A stretch of 64,000 bases of DNA from Torymus aiolomorphi (taxonomy: Eukaryota; Arthropoda; Insecta; Hymenoptera; Torymidae). This document shows positions 21,890 through 33,952 of the stretch, in pieces (within the stretch, counting starts at the first letter, position 1; every line of letters starts with the position of its first letter). The translations under genes were made by a program, and so were the position numbers. The notes beneath the pieces are model-generated. The model ran no database searches, had not been told where the DNA came from, and saw only the letters and a list, made by a program, of their open reading frames with translations. The stretch covers positions 97,322,442 through 97,386,441 of the forward strand of contig CM070874.1 of the NCBI GenBank assembly GCA_036365515.1, in the 5' to 3' direction.

Positions 21890-22920
21890 CTGTAAAATAA
21901 AATTTACCCATATTTTCATCTTCAGTATAAAAAATTTTGATTAATAGTATTCAAAGTAGTAAAAAAGTTATAAGTAACATTTCAAGAATATGTTTTCACA
22001 GAACCTAATTATAAATAATTTGGACTATTGATGACAAATTTAAAAAATTTATTGATACTTTGTATTTATTTACTAGTAAGAATTTTTCCATCCATCTTAC
22101 AGTCTTATAAACTAGATTAATTAATATCAATGGCAGTCAGATTGCCCTTGTTTATAATCACCCCCGCAGAATCTGAAATAAAAACTTTGTATTTATACTT
22201 ATACTATATAAGTATTTGAAAATTGATGAAAAATCATTTCTGACTTCGCCTTCAAAAGAATCAATACACTTTACTAGATCTTTATACAGATACTCAGACT
22301 CGAGGAACATTACATTTTTCATAAAAAGTAACTTTGGACTTGTCGAATAACAGATCCAACCATTTTAATGCATATTTGTACACAGGCTGGTATTAAGACA
22401 TTTCATAAGATATTTCATCAAGTGAAATCATGCCATTTTACATAACATCACTTTTCACTCTGCGAAGAAGAAATCAAGAAATTTCATTAAAATCTTTTAC
22501 ATACACTGATATTAATCAATTCTACGAGCAATCAAGAAATTTTATTACATTTTTGTACATAGACTAATATATAATTAAATAGAGAATACTTTTGAACTTT
22601 CCAAATGACAAATCAAATAGTTTAACTATATATTTGTATGCAAACTGATATCAAAATATGAAATAAAATAAAGAATAATTCTGATTTTCTAAATAATAAT
22701 AAAGTCACTTTACTATATACTTAAACTTTCATCATACCTTTAATTTGTTTTTTTGTCTTACAAATAGACAAGTTTTCTACATATAATTCTGCAACAAATT
22801 TTATACCAACTGCATGTTTTCAATAGAATGAAAAACTCAAATTTATCTTTGGATATCGATCAATAACATTACATATATATTCTATTATACAAAATTTAAA
22901 ATCCTTAAGTAATGCAATCA
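21890..22920. other. AT-rich interval upstream of the SAM-like gene
   Basis: A 57-codon minus-strand frame starting MKNVMFLESEYLYKDLVK near 22320 has balanced coding-like composition, but I could not tie it to a family or to the exon series. Otherwise nothing was found. Confidence 0.3.
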
Positions 22921-22979
22921 CTCATCAGAATATATTCAATAACAATATCAAATTAGATGCAAATACCTTTACCAAATGC

Positions 22980-23200
22980 ACAAAATAATAAACAGTTAAA
23001 TATTGTGCAAAGAAATGAAAAAAAGGGTCCCGGACTCTGTGCCAGACGGACAATGTGCCAGAAGCGGTGAAAGGCGCGTTCGCATGAACGGGTGGCGCGC
23101 GTAGCGACGTGCGCAGTGTTACCACCGTTGACGAGCGCACGGCGGAAGATTTGAATATCGCGAAATAAATAGCGCTATTATTTGAAAAAAAGTCAAAGTT
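22980..23200. promoter_or_regulatory. Short CpG-rich patch, possible promoter of the minus-strand gene
   Basis: CpG-dense sequence (GGTGGCGCGCGTAGCGACG and CGAGCGCACGGCGG) stands out in AT-rich DNA about 1.1 kb upstream of the first recognised SAM-like gene exon. A promoter role is inference only. Confidence 0.25.
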
Positions 23201-23337
23201 TAATCGACAAACAAAAAATTTCAAATATACCACATGAGGCAAATTTAATTTTCACGTAAAAACATACCACAGCATCGCACCCAACGAAAAAGCATTAACA
23301 ACAACATAACCGGAAAAGGCAAATAATATACTATAGA

Positions 23338-24135
23338 AAAATATTGCATAAAAAATCAATAGTTTATTAAGAAATTAAATCTAGGAATAAATGTAAAAAG
23401 CCCTACTTCACCTACAAATTAGTAATAATGCTACAAATTTTACATACACAGTCTAATGGGATAATGAAATGCGTATGCAGGAAGTCTTTAAAAAAATACG
23501 AAAATCAATAGTTTATTTGCAAAATAAGTTGTAAAATAAATGTAAAAAGCCCTAATTTCACTTACAAATCGGAAAAATGCTCCAAATTTTGCATACATAG
23601 TTTAATGTGATAATGGAATACGTATGTAGGAAGTCGTTAAAAAAAATACGAAAATCAATAGTTTATTTGCAAAATAAGTTGTAAAATAAATGTAAAAAGC
23701 ACTACCTTCACCTACAAATCGTAAAAATGCTCCAAATTTTGCATACATAGTCTAATGCGATAATGGAATTCGTATGCAGGTAGTCGTTAAAAAAAATACG
23801 AAAATCAATAGATTATTTGCAAAATAAGTTGTAAAATAAATGTAAAAAGCCCTACTTTCACCTAGAAATTGGAAAAATGCTCTAAATTTTGCATACATAG
23901 TCTAATGGGATAATGGAATACGTATGCAGAAAGTCCTTAAAAAAATACGAAAATCAATAGTTTATTTGAATAATAAGTTGTAAAATAAATGCAAAAAGCC
24001 ATACCTTCACCTACAAATCGGAAAAATGCTCCAAATTTTGCATACATAGTCTAATGGGATAATGGAATACGTATGCAGGAAGTCGTTAAAAAAATTCGAA
24101 AATCAATAGTTTATTTGCAAAATAAGTTATAAAAT
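23338..24135 (+). repeat. Satellite array, ~150-bp monomer, about five units
   Basis: The word AATCAATAGTTTATTTG starts at about 23354, 23503, 23653, 23803, 23952 and 24101, a steady 149-150-bp spacing. Each unit also contains ATGTAAAAAGCCCTA, ATGCTCCAAATTTTGCATAC and ATGGAATACGTATGCAG. Inter-unit differences are few, so the array is fairly young. Confidence 0.9.
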
Positions 24136-24639
24136 AAATAAAATAAATAATTATATTTGTAAATTAGAGTAATCTATGCAAGGGAAAAATACTAGACAAA
24201 ATACTTATTTTCACTATTAATGAATTAGTATCCCAGATGGAATTTTTTGAAAATTATTGTAGTAGATCCTTTAAAAAACGCCTTACAACCAGATTTTCAA
24301 TTTACTATAACAAATAGTTATTTCTACTAGGGTTGGTTCGAGTAGTTCGAAGATTTCTGCCTATTTTTTTATAAAACATTAATAAAATGATATAAATGAT
24401 AGAATTATGTATTAAAATCACCCACGTTTTATAACCACTACATTAATTTAGTAAACTAATAAGGTTTAAAGGCTCCGAAAAAATTTATGTACTTCATGCA
24501 AACAATGAAGTGTATGCACTCAAAATCGGACTTTTTTTTCGAGTTTTTACTCGAAAAAAAAATTGTAAAATACATAAGTAAAAAGTTATTGTTAAAAACT
24601 TTAAAATGAAATGAAAAGTGTTATATGAGCTTTATATAT
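24136..24639. other. AT-rich interval, no gene seen
   Basis: Contains a small hairpin around 24525-24560 (TTTTTTTTCGAGTTTTTACTCGAAAAAAAA). No other feature was supported. Confidence 0.5.
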
Positions 24640-24855
24640 CCCGCGTAAAAATTATTTATATTGCACATATAGGCCGATATAGTGCATATATGTAGGTGCA
24701 ATATATTAGAGATATATCGCACAAACTTTTTGCAATATATTCCCCGACGCTCAGCAAATACGCATCTGCCGTCATTATCCGCATATATTGCTCATATTTT
24801 TCATAATTATATTATTTATCCGATCAACCATATATTCGCGCTATATTGCATATTT
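24640..24855 (+). repeat. Left terminal inverted repeat of the 6.7-kb transposon
   Basis: CCCGCGTAAAAATTATTTAT starts the arm. It is rich in the short words ATATTGCA and TGCAATATA, some on both strands, which could serve as clustered subterminal binding sites. It pairs with 31120-31333. Confidence 0.85.
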
Positions 24856-24959
24856 TTAATAGGTGGTCAATTCTTTTCACATTATACACACTATATTTTT
24901 TATAATAACAATTTTCTGTTAAATTTGTTATGAAAGTATTGGTTATTGTTTTTATAATA

Positions 24960-24976
24960 ATGAATAATGAATAATG

Positions 24977-25014
<38 letters not shown>

Positions 25015-25044
25015 TAATAATAATATTAATGATAATAATAATAC
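24960..25044. repeat. (AAT)n microsatellite
   Basis: An AAT run with few interruptions lies just beyond the transposase stop codon. The poly-Asn open frame on the plus strand here is a by-product. Confidence 0.9.
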
Positions 25045-28000
25045 TTATTCAAATTCTAAAGAATTTACAGGTTCGCATACAAAACACTTGTCATTCTCAA
25101 ATTTCATATGTATACAAACATTTTTTAAATTATCGATGTCTATAATTATTGAATTTAATAGTTCTGTATATTGATGAATAAAATTTAAAGTACCACCTGC
25201 TACATTTAAAAAGAAAGGATTCGTTGTTGCAAATTGTTGTACACATGCGTAATATCTTCCAGTGCATTCACAAAACTTTTTGCACTTACAATTTGTTACA
25301 CGTATATAATTTAGAACACAACCTATTACGACATTAGAATTATGTGTATATGTTACAAAATACGACTCAGTTACTTGATCTTTTTGCGCAGCTTTAGATG
25401 TGAATAATAATTTATGTTTATAAATTTTTTTGAAAGAAAATATATTAGTTACTTCTTGTAAGTTATATTTTAATATGATTTGTTCTACCTCGGGAGCTTG
25501 CATTCTTGATACCTTGCCTACTATGTAAATAGAAGGGCCAATATGAGTCAGTTTTAGTCTTTTTTTAGGCGATAAAAGTCTTTCGCAGAATAAATAAGCA
25601 GCAGTATTTTCTTTGAGCCAATCGTATTTTAACGTGTGTACTTTAATATATATATCTAGGTTGGATGTAATTTGTAATTCCGGATTTTTGCTACTGTGCA
25701 CTAAATTTTTCATCTGTCCATTAACATCTTCGAGAGGAAAACAGGAACTCGTCCACAAAGGACCTAAACGTCGTACAATGGTTGGCAAATGCTGGAGACT
25801 ATGAATATTGCAAGTCATGTGTTTACGCCCATACAGGTATTCAAATTGTCTTACGAATTCAATAATCAATTTTTCAGAGAAATCTATTATTTCATATGTT
25901 AGTTCCTGTTGACATAGTGAATAAATAGCCAAGACAAGATACTTGTAATGATCTATATACTCTAGAGGTAATACATCTTGCAAAACTGGTACAGAAAAAT
26001 ATAAAAACCAATTTTTCAGTTCCGATGCTTTCCAGTATTTAAAATGGGTATTGATCGATCTTGGGCGCCGTACTATGAAAGAAGGTGGTTTTATAGATAA
26101 AAGCATATTATCTACAACATCAATCAAGTGTGCAATATTAAAGCTTTTTTCCGAAAATTCAGTATTAAACCATAATTCTCCTAATTTCTTTGCAACCCCT
26201 TGAAAGACGCAATGCATTATATCAACAGCTGTAGATGTTACGACATTGTGACATATTTTCGATAAAATAGTTGGCCCTTTTACACCACAAACTGGTTTAT
26301 TAATACTAAGAGCTGATATGGAACACTCAATCACGCTTTCTTTTGTACGCAAACATTGATTTTCTTTATAGGGATAAATACGAGTTCTTTCAACAGTCGT
26401 GCCTTCTTGCAAACAAACTTGACAACCAAATCTGCCGTTGTACTGATTCATTGCTAGAAATAAAGCTGTCGCTGGCAGATCAGCTGTGCCGCACGTAATT
26501 ACCCCTCGAACTTTAATAATCTTGTTTAAATCTTTTACATATAATTGAACACCTTTATATAAACTCCTTAGTGAATCTTTGATCGGTTCTAAAAATAGGT
26601 TTGGTACCGGTTTTTTATCTCCGAACCATATAGACACTAATAAAAGATTTTCAAGTTTATATCGACAGTCATAAGGAAGCTGCAATATCACTAAAAAGAA
26701 ACCCCAGATATTATACTTAGATGATTTGAAAATGCGAACGCCATCCGTGTACCACATTAAGGAAATGTTGTTTTTGTCGGATAAAATATTATTTGGTTTT
26801 GATAATTCTTTGTGTATCGAACCATCATGTATGTCTCTTAAAGTTTGTCCATCACCACAAGAAGAAGCACCTGTATGCATTAATCGATTATAAAATCCTG
26901 TGCGCCGATATAAAGATTCCAGTTGTTGTATTAAGGGAATCTCAATAAAATAATTCAATTTTTCCTCGCATTCACATGCAGTTATGTTTTGTGAAACTTC
27001 TTCGCATTCCATGGACTCATCATTATTTACATCGTGATCTACGTTTTGCATAGGCGTGATACAAGTAGAGCAAAAGAAGTGCTTTTTCACAATATTATCA
27101 TTGGAAAGTTTGAAGTACTTTTTAAATTTATAAAGACTTGAGGGGCAATTATTGGGCTGCGGCAATACTGTTGACAACAACTCTAAATAACTACACACGT
27201 GAGAGTCAGGTTGTTTCAAAGTAGTTTTTAGAACACCAATACACAAAACGAATTCTCGCACAGTCATTGAAGCTCCTTCATACAGCTTTTCGTCTAACAG
27301 CCCTCTGCTCATGAATTCATCGTCATCGTACTCGTTATCACTGCAGCCGCCACACGAATCGTCCGAGCTTTCAGTCTCGCTATCGTTATCATCAATATCT
27401 ACAAAATTTTAATTTAGTTTCATATCTATGTAAAAATTATATGAGAATTTTTAATCTTATATCTACTTAGTCATCATAACAGTAAGATATGTCAAAACAA
27501 AATTAATTACCACATTGAATTCCAATTTCTCTTGAACGTTCATTTTGCCTGTTCTCTTCGTCAGCAATACTCAAGTCGTGTACTAAATTAGTCGCAGAAT
27601 CATCATCATCACTTATATGCACCGGCTAGAAATATATTAAAAAATATTTTTATTGCGTCTGTCTATTATTGACTGTAACTACTGCACTGAAAAGCAAAAA
27701 AGCAGGCTGCCCTATTACTTCGGTTCGACTATAATGTGCCCACCCAATAGGTCCAGTATGAGAGGATATATCACGGTGTTCTAATTTTATTATTATCAAA
27801 TTTATATGAGCTCATTCAGCATTTTTACCAAAGCCCTCGGCTTCTCCTTTCTCCGGACACGCGCACACATGCGAGTGCCGACGTCGTGCGCCCGTGCGTA
27901 CGTGCGTTCGAGCGTTCGTGGTCCACCCTCGTGTTCCGCATCGGTCGAGCAGCTTCCCGAGAGCAAAAGTTCACCGAAGAAAGGGCTTTCTCTCTGCATA

Positions 28001-28097
28001 AGAAGAGGCACTTTAACCTAAAAGACGGCGGTCGACTGAGCCTGGGGAAGGTGGGAGTAATCAGCTTCAGTGAGACCGTCCGCGCGTCGCAAGAGTG

Positions 28098-28153
<56 letters not shown>

Positions 28154-28382
28154 GAGCTTTTTATTGAAAAATGCATGTGGCACGTTTACGGGCATCATTC
28201 CCGGCCTTCTCCCGCCGTTTCATTCGTAAAAACTCCTGCAGGGAAAATCTTAGTAGGCGCGCTTACCCCGCATTATACACTCTCATACTGCGCGCGATGT
28301 TACCTCTATTATGCTTGCTTGGTTCCCAGAAGAACCATCGACACACTTTTTAGTGTTTAAGAAGTAAGGGAAAGAGTGAAAT

Positions 28383-28451
<69 letters not shown>

Positions 28452-28765
28452 TTGCGAGAGCGCGCGCACGTTTGCGGCGATTTAAAGCAAATCTGAGATC
28501 ATGCTTCACGTGAGAGTGTAGCGCACCTGTCGATAAATGTGAATTAATCGATTTCACACGGATGAAGCTTTCGTGTAAAATCGTTTAGCCGAAAAATTAC
28601 GCACGTTACGCGCCTTATAACACTACAACTTACTTTGTATCCATCTACGTCAGGTTCTAGCGTTCCTTCTCCTTGTACCGAAGTTGCTTTTATATCAAAA
28701 AGTCCCTTCGAGCGCTTTTTTAAGTACAAGCTATAATTTTTATATTGAATCGGTCGTTTGGACAT
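25045..28765 (-). CDS. Tnp2/EnSpm-like transposase (three exons, 866 aa)
   Basis: Exons 28765-28634, 27625-27511 and 27398-25045 join in frame (phases 0 and 1) with GT/AG introns. The start is MSKRPIQYKNYSLYLKKRSK. An ATG at 27312 would give a shorter 755-aa product, but the frame stays open upstream to the acceptor TTTTGTAG. Residues 45-111 are acidic (DDDDSA, SETESSDDS). The core has YTDGVRIFKSSKYNIWG (about 298-314), LENLLLVSIWFGDKKP, CGTADLPATAL (about 385) with GRFGCQVC, and VDIMHCVFQGVAKKL (about 474), the blocks of the Tnp2-type DDE transposase seen in animal EnSpm-like elements. The C-terminus is Cys-rich (NCKCKKFCECTG). No stop or frameshift was seen, so it may be intact. It presumably binds the CCCGCG termini and catalyses excision and integration. 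Confidence 0.8.
27628..28630. other. Long first intron of the transposase gene, with GC-rich block and two (GA)n tracts
   Basis: Between donor GTAAGTTGTAG (28633) and acceptor ATTTCTAG (27626) lie a CpG-rich segment (about 27825-28080), (GA)n at 28103-28151 and (GA)n at 28386-28450. Numerous overlapping open frames occur on both strands with no recognisable protein. The composition differs from the rest of the element, so this may be an unrelated insertion or a regulatory block. Confidence 0.5.
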
Positions 28766-28931
28766 CTTGGCGTTCAAAAATTTCAAACAATGTTCTTAAC
28801 CTTTTAATTAAACTATTATTCATGCATGACGTCAGTGATGTTAGCGATGTTTTGTTTTTATTTTTCTTAACCTTTGAAAAAACTTCAGTTTCGTGTGAAA
28901 CTACGTACAAAGATTATTCACCAGCATCATT
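28766..28931. promoter_or_regulatory. Presumptive bidirectional promoter between transposase and BEN genes
   Basis: Only 166 bp separate the two divergent start codons. The segment contains ATGCATGACGTCAGTGATG, which includes TGACGTCA, a perfect CRE/ATF-type palindrome at about 28827-28834. The two genes are probably co-expressed from it. Core promoter elements are not certain. Confidence 0.45.
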
Positions 28932-30847
28932 ATGTACGTGTTAATATTTTGGGTGGATTATCACACGAAAATTATTGTTGAGGAAAGCGCTTTATGCCCA
29001 AATGTCGAAGAAGGAGAAATAACACTCGTAAAATATAAAGACAAGAAGAAGTACAAGGCAAAAATTATTAAAAAGAGTCGTAAGTTTGCACAGTTGTATT
29101 AGCTTATAGACGTATGAGAAATCGTGTAAAACACATATTTATAATGCAAAAGTGGTTTTCATGATTAAATTTCGCTCTTTTATTCCATTAGTTTGTGAGT
29201 TACTAATTTATAAGTATAAGTATATTTATAAGTATTTATAATGTGCAAAGACGTAGAACCCTGAATTCAAAGAATAGGAATAAAAGGAATGCGATTTATT
29301 CCAGCGAAATAATAAATATTGAAATTGTATGTATATTTTCAGATGATAGAGAATTTTTAAACCGTATACAAGTGAGTTCTACAGGAGAAATATTGGAAAT
29401 GAAAAAAAAGTCTATCAATATCAATAAAGCAGTACTATCAAAAACGATAAAATTAAAACAAAAATCTAAAATGAATTATGAAAATCAAGCTAGTTCCTCT
29501 TCTTCAATGAGTTTGAAACTTTTTAATTCCAAATCAATTTTTAGTGATTCAGATACAGAAGATATTATAAAAACAAATAAAATAAATTTTGAAGAAAAAT
29601 AAGATTCAGATGGAAACATAGAAAATCAGTTAGCAAAAAGTCCGAAAAAGAAAGAATTAGGTTGTAAAAATAAAAAAGGAAAGAAGGGGAATAAGCAAAT
29701 ACAAAAATTCCAATTGCAAAGTGATGAAAACGAATTCGACCAGGGATGCAAATCATACAGCGATCAAGAAATAAGCGCGGAAGAAGGATTACAAAGTGAA
29801 ATGTTAGAAAGAGAGCGAGAGGAGGAAAGAAGGGAAATGATGAAAAGAAAGAAAGAGAGACAAAGAGAAGAAGAAAGGGAACGAGAGGAAGAGAGAGGAA
29901 GAGAGCGAAAGAGAGAAAGACAGCGAAAGAGGGAAAGAGCGCAAGAGAGAAAAAGGGAGGAAGAGAGAGAAAGAGAGCGGGAGAGGGAAAGAGAGGAAGA
30001 GAGAGAAAAAGAGCAAGAGAGGGAAAGGGAGGAAGAGAGAGAAAGAGAGCGAGAGAGGGAAAGAGAGGAAGAGCGAGCAAGAGAGGAAGAGAGGGAAAGA
30101 GAGGACGTGCGGGCAAGAGAGGGAGAGAGGGCAAGAGAGGAAGAGAGAGAAAGAGAGGAAGAGTGGGAAAGAGAGGAAGAGTGGCAAAGAGAGGAAATAG
30201 ATTATCAAATGCGGAACTATGACGAAGAGAGAGAAAGAAGGCAGAATATGAGAGATCGAGAAAGGAGGCGACAAAGACAGCGACGAAATTTCGATCGTCC
30301 CAGAACACCTATGGTAAACAATTATCAAAATGATGCAATTTTAATTTTCTTTTTTATAATATAAATGTGATACTTTATTAATACATATAAATAATAAACT
30401 ACTTACTTTCAGGGGAATGATGATCCACTTATGAAATGTCGTGAAGCTGGCAATGGGAAAGTTCAATTGTGCAAAGCTTATAATGTATGGATCGATCAGG
30501 CTGATCTGACATTTTTCCAGCGATGGTTAGATGTACCTAAAGAAATGACTCGGAGACTTATGAAAGCTTTAGTTGGACCAGATCATTTAAAAAACATGTG
30601 CGCTAGAGGCAACTCGCGAAATCATGAAGCCATCCCAAATGATATTGTAAGGGCTGTCGAGGGTAAGAAATGTTTTTAATAATTTACTATATGCAACCTA
30701 AATAAATATATACATGCATATTAAATTAAAAATTGTTATTTTATTCTAGTTTACGTCAATAAAAAGTGTTCAAAAAGGCTACAACCGGTCGATTTTACAA
30801 ACACTATTAATATGATGTGTTGCTCGCTAAGGGACCCAAGACGTTAA
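28932..30847 (+). CDS. BEN-domain protein with Arg/Glu-rich region (four exons, one in-frame stop)
   Basis: Exons 28932-29079, 29343-30313, 30413-30662 and 30750-30847 join in consistent phases for 488 codons plus stop. Exon 1 gives MYVLIFWVDYHTKIIVEESA. Exon 2 carries Lys-rich and Ser-rich parts, then from about codon 205 to 350 an almost uninterrupted RE/EE/ER repeat, probably a long charged helix. Exons 3-4 form a BEN-type domain: VQLCKAYNVWIDQADLTFFQ, RLMKALVGPDHLKNMCARG, IPNDIVRAVEVYVNKK, with the conserved C-terminal helix region, then a short end. BEN domains bind DNA or partner proteins. Codon 136 (29600-29602) is TAA in otherwise continuous frame, so this copy is either inactivated, variant, or spliced differently there. 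The gene lies inside the transposon and shares a promoter region with the transposase. Confidence 0.7.
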
Positions 30848-31119
30848 TATTGTTAATTTCATGTTCGATAAATTATAAAGAATACTTATATTAATTTAAT
30901 TTCATATTAAAATGACTTATGTTAAAAAATACAAAACATATACTTGTTTACTTGATTGAAAAGTTATTATAAATAAATTCTAAACTTATGCCATTGTGCC
31001 AATGTTGTGCGCTTTAATGTAGTGTTTATTGCAACTCTCGTGTTCATCGTTGTCGGGGATAATTTGGTCTGTTACACTTAAATGAAAGTGAAAAGAGATA
31101 GCGGTGCATATATTTAAAT

Positions 31120-31333
31120 TATGCAATATAGCGCGAATATATGGTTGATTGGATAAATAATATAATTATGAAAGATATGAGCAATATATGCGGATAATGA
31201 CGGCAGATGCGTATTTGCCGAGCGTCGGGGAATATATTGCAAAAAGTTTGTGCGATATATCTCTACTATATTGCACCAACATATATGCACTATATTGGCC
31301 TTATATGTGCAATATAAATGATTTTTACGCGGG
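31120..31333 (-). repeat. Right terminal inverted repeat of the 6.7-kb transposon
   Basis: Reverse complement of 24640-24855 with roughly a dozen differences and ending CGCGGG. The flank after it is AT. Confidence 0.85.
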
Positions 31334-31559
31334 ATGCCCAAACATTGCAATTTCATGTGCTTAAGAAATTTTTTTTACCTACAAGCTATTTTTTAATGCA
31401 AAAAAGAAGAAATAAAAAAATTTCGAACTATTCGGTTACATCCCTAATTTCTACAGTAAACTTTTCTCTCAGTGTATTGCCACATACTTCAAGCAATTCG
31501 TCGAGTGTCTCAAATTACATTCACAGTTGGGTGTTACTTCTGTATTTAAAGTTAACATA

Positions 31560-31712
31560 TTACATACAAATTTTTTTGTTACTGGTTTCTTGCGCATCAG
31601 ATAATTTACTGACTGGATTTAACAGTGGAAACTTTTCCTTCAGGTGTTCAAATAGGTAATCATGAGATTTCGTCAGTTTGTTATTCATTAAAATGAATAC
31701 AATTGGAATCGC
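31560..31712 (-). pseudogene. MULE-type transposase exon fragment
   Basis: After CATTTTTTAG the minus strand reads AIPIVFILMNNKLTKSHDYL, then FEHLKEKFPLLNP, ending at a stop at 31560. Alternating P-V-F-L-M-N-K-T followed by a helical segment resembles the catalytic core of FLYWCH-associated MULE transposases. No other catalytic block is adjacent. The fragment is short, so the assignment is moderate at best. Confidence 0.4.
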
Positions 31713-31759
31713 CTAAAAAATGAGCATAATTCATTAACGCACAGATAAGTATATAAATT

Positions 31760-32100
31760 TGTTATATGAAATATTACTTTTCGATACTAGTATGAGTTTG
31801 TCGCCCGAGCGAATCCAGGTTGATAATCACATGAGTCGAAAACCACCTCTCGCACGTGTATCGAATAATATTTTTCAAAACGACGGACGGAAAGTGCGAG
31901 TTTGCGCTCGCTTGCATGCGCAAAATCGGCACTTTCAGCACGGAGTGTGGAAAAAATCATTATCATGCGTTAGCTCCATTTAATGATTTATTATTGTCTG
32001 GTTGATAAAAATTTAACTTTATGAAAGGTAGTTGGAAATATATTTTTTTATGACTAATGTTACTCGGAGCCTAGAGAAGCTTTACTTCAAAGTCTGCCGT
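31760..32100. other. Interval with a fragment shared with the Penelope-like locus
   Basis: TTTCGATACTAGTATGAG followed by CGCCCGAGCGAA resembles TTTCGATACTAGTGCGAG followed by CACCCGAGCGAA at 16380-16440. This is a small dispersed repeat. No gene was found. Confidence 0.4.
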
Positions 32101-32101
32101 T

Positions 32102-32175
32102 CCCTAGCGGAAATCGTTTCTGTAAAAAACTGTAAATAACTGTTTATAACTGTGCGAATTTAGACAGTAATAACT
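32102..32175 (+). mobile_element. Single end of a CCCTAG foldback element
   Basis: CCCTAGCGGAAATCGTTTCT followed by CTGTAAATAACTG matches the left end of 62421-63182. No partner end is nearby. Confidence 0.65.
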
Positions 32176-33952
32176 ATTGAATTGAATATATCTCTGAAAA
32201 TACAACCTAATTAGTGCAATTAGGAGCAGTTTTTTATACTTACTTTGCCATCATGGTCAGCCAAAATATTCAAAAATTGCGAAGCCCGAAGAACAAAACT
32301 TTGCTACTTAAGGTGGCTTGGGTGCTTTGTTAAACAGATTTAAATATTTCTGAAATTTAACACAGATATTCTTTGAACATTAAACTTTTCATTTATATCA
32401 AGAAAATACAAGGTCAACGACCAAATTTTAGAGAAAACTAGGTTTCTAAAACGTTTCTTTTAACATGTAACCTTATGGAAAAAGACGTTAATTTTGTATT
32501 TATTTCACTATTAAGAGATAATTTTTTTCAAATGAGGTATCAAATTGAACATTTTTTAATGTAGATTTCAATGCTGTCATCATAATTATGTATAAACGAC
32601 CAAATTAAAGAGATATATAGCGATAAACTTTGTAAATGTGCTTCTGCGCATGCGCACCCATGTAAAAAAAATATGTATAAATTATGCATAAATTGTGCAT
32701 AATGCGCTGTGCATAGACTATGTATGGAATTGAACATGCATAACCTATGCATAATCCATACATAATCTGCACAAAATGCCTATGCATATAATCTACCCAT
32801 AGCAAAAAAATTAGCCCATTTAATTTTATAAAAGGAATATTTATTTTTATATCTTAAAATGTCTACAGTTTGCTAAACTTACTATTTTGAATCCCCTCCT
32901 CATTTTGCCCTACCTCATGATAATCTGAATACTGGAAGATGAGGCTGAGCCGCTGAGCGCCAAGCTGCAGGGGGCAATGGCGAAGAGAGACAACCTCGAT
33001 GACGACGAGGCATTCCCGGGTAGAGCCAGCCAGTACATCGTTTCGAAGGTGTGGTGTGCTTTGCAGGTAAGGTCCATCCACATGCTCCCACCAACATAAC
33101 TTCCTAGTGTCGTCGTCATGACCGTTGTCGCCGTCGCCGATGTTGCCGTTGAGCCGCTCTCGCCGTAGCGGACGTCGCCGTCGTGACCGTTGTCGTCTTT
33201 GCGGACGTTACTGTCGCGGACATCGCCGTCGCCGACGTCGTCGTCGCTGCAGCCGCGGTCGTCTCTACAGCTGTGCCATCGAATTTGTACGGATACGAAA
33301 AGTCACGTATCAAAATCTCCAACCTCAAAAAATAAGATTTCACAAAGCATCTATATCGCGTCTTAATAAAATGTTTTAAAGTAAATTTCCACTTATCTGA
33401 TTTTTTCTTTCGCGCTCCATTTCCCGTGGAAAATGGTTTTAATTCTTCTAGGCGTGTGCAACGGGAGAAATTTAAAATCCAACCGTGTGACAAGATGGAA
33501 ATATTTTGAAGTCGAAACAACATGAAATTATCGATATCTCCTTGATAACCTGAATGTGTCCGCACAGCTACACTGTAAAAAATGACCGCAAATTTAATGC
33601 ACTTTTAAGTTACAATTGTGCATTAAATTTAATGAATTTGTAACAAAAAGTAGATTTCTTTACAAAAACATGAAATTTAAGGTATTTTACCTTATATTTA
33701 AAGTATTTACATAAATTTTCTTACACCCGTAGAGGAAATTTAATGTACTTGTATACAAATGTTCAGATTACATTAAAATTACGCGTGTAAATTAAAATTA
33801 ATGTAATGTTCATAAATTTTAATGTAAACCTCTCTAAATATTGCAACACAGGAACATGAAAATTAATGTTAGGGTAATCGAATTTAATATAATTTACATG
33901 AAATTTCATTACACGCAATGAATGAAATCAAATGAATGAAATTCAACTAACG

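Larger units (their letters stand above)
24640..31333. mobile_element. Two-gene EnSpm/CACTA-like DNA transposon, 6.7 kb
   Basis: Inverted termini of ~215 bp (24640-24855 and 31120-31333) begin CCCGCGTAAAAAT and remain closely alignable throughout. They bracket a minus-strand transposase gene (25045-28765) and a plus-strand BEN-domain gene (28932-30847), arranged divergently. Flanks show AT next to both CCCGCG ends, consistent with a 2-bp target duplication. The transposase belongs by motif to the Tnp2/EnSpm type, but the ends are not CACTA, so the subgroup is uncertain. The first transposase intron carries two (GA)n tracts and a GC-rich segment that may be a later insertion. Confidence 0.8.

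Noticed and set aside
23338..24135. CRISPR-like regular repeats
   Set aside because: The 150-bp units are contiguous with no spacers, in a eukaryotic context. This is satellite DNA.
28070..28557. Open frames through the (GA)n tracts in the transposase intron
   Set aside because: Arg-Glu and Ser-Leu runs are microsatellite by-products.
29565..30328. Long minus-strand open frames rich in Leu/Ser/Phe/Pro opposite the BEN gene
   Set aside because: They are the complement of the Arg/Glu-rich GAGAGA-type coding repeat. The plus strand has consistent exons and a domain, and the minus strand has neither.
32863..33565. Mirror open frames in the arms of the middle nested element (also 35621-36171)
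   Set aside because: Overlapping frames on one strand and Thr/Ala or Arg/Arg-rich products come from a CGACG-type repeat. No domain or splice structure.
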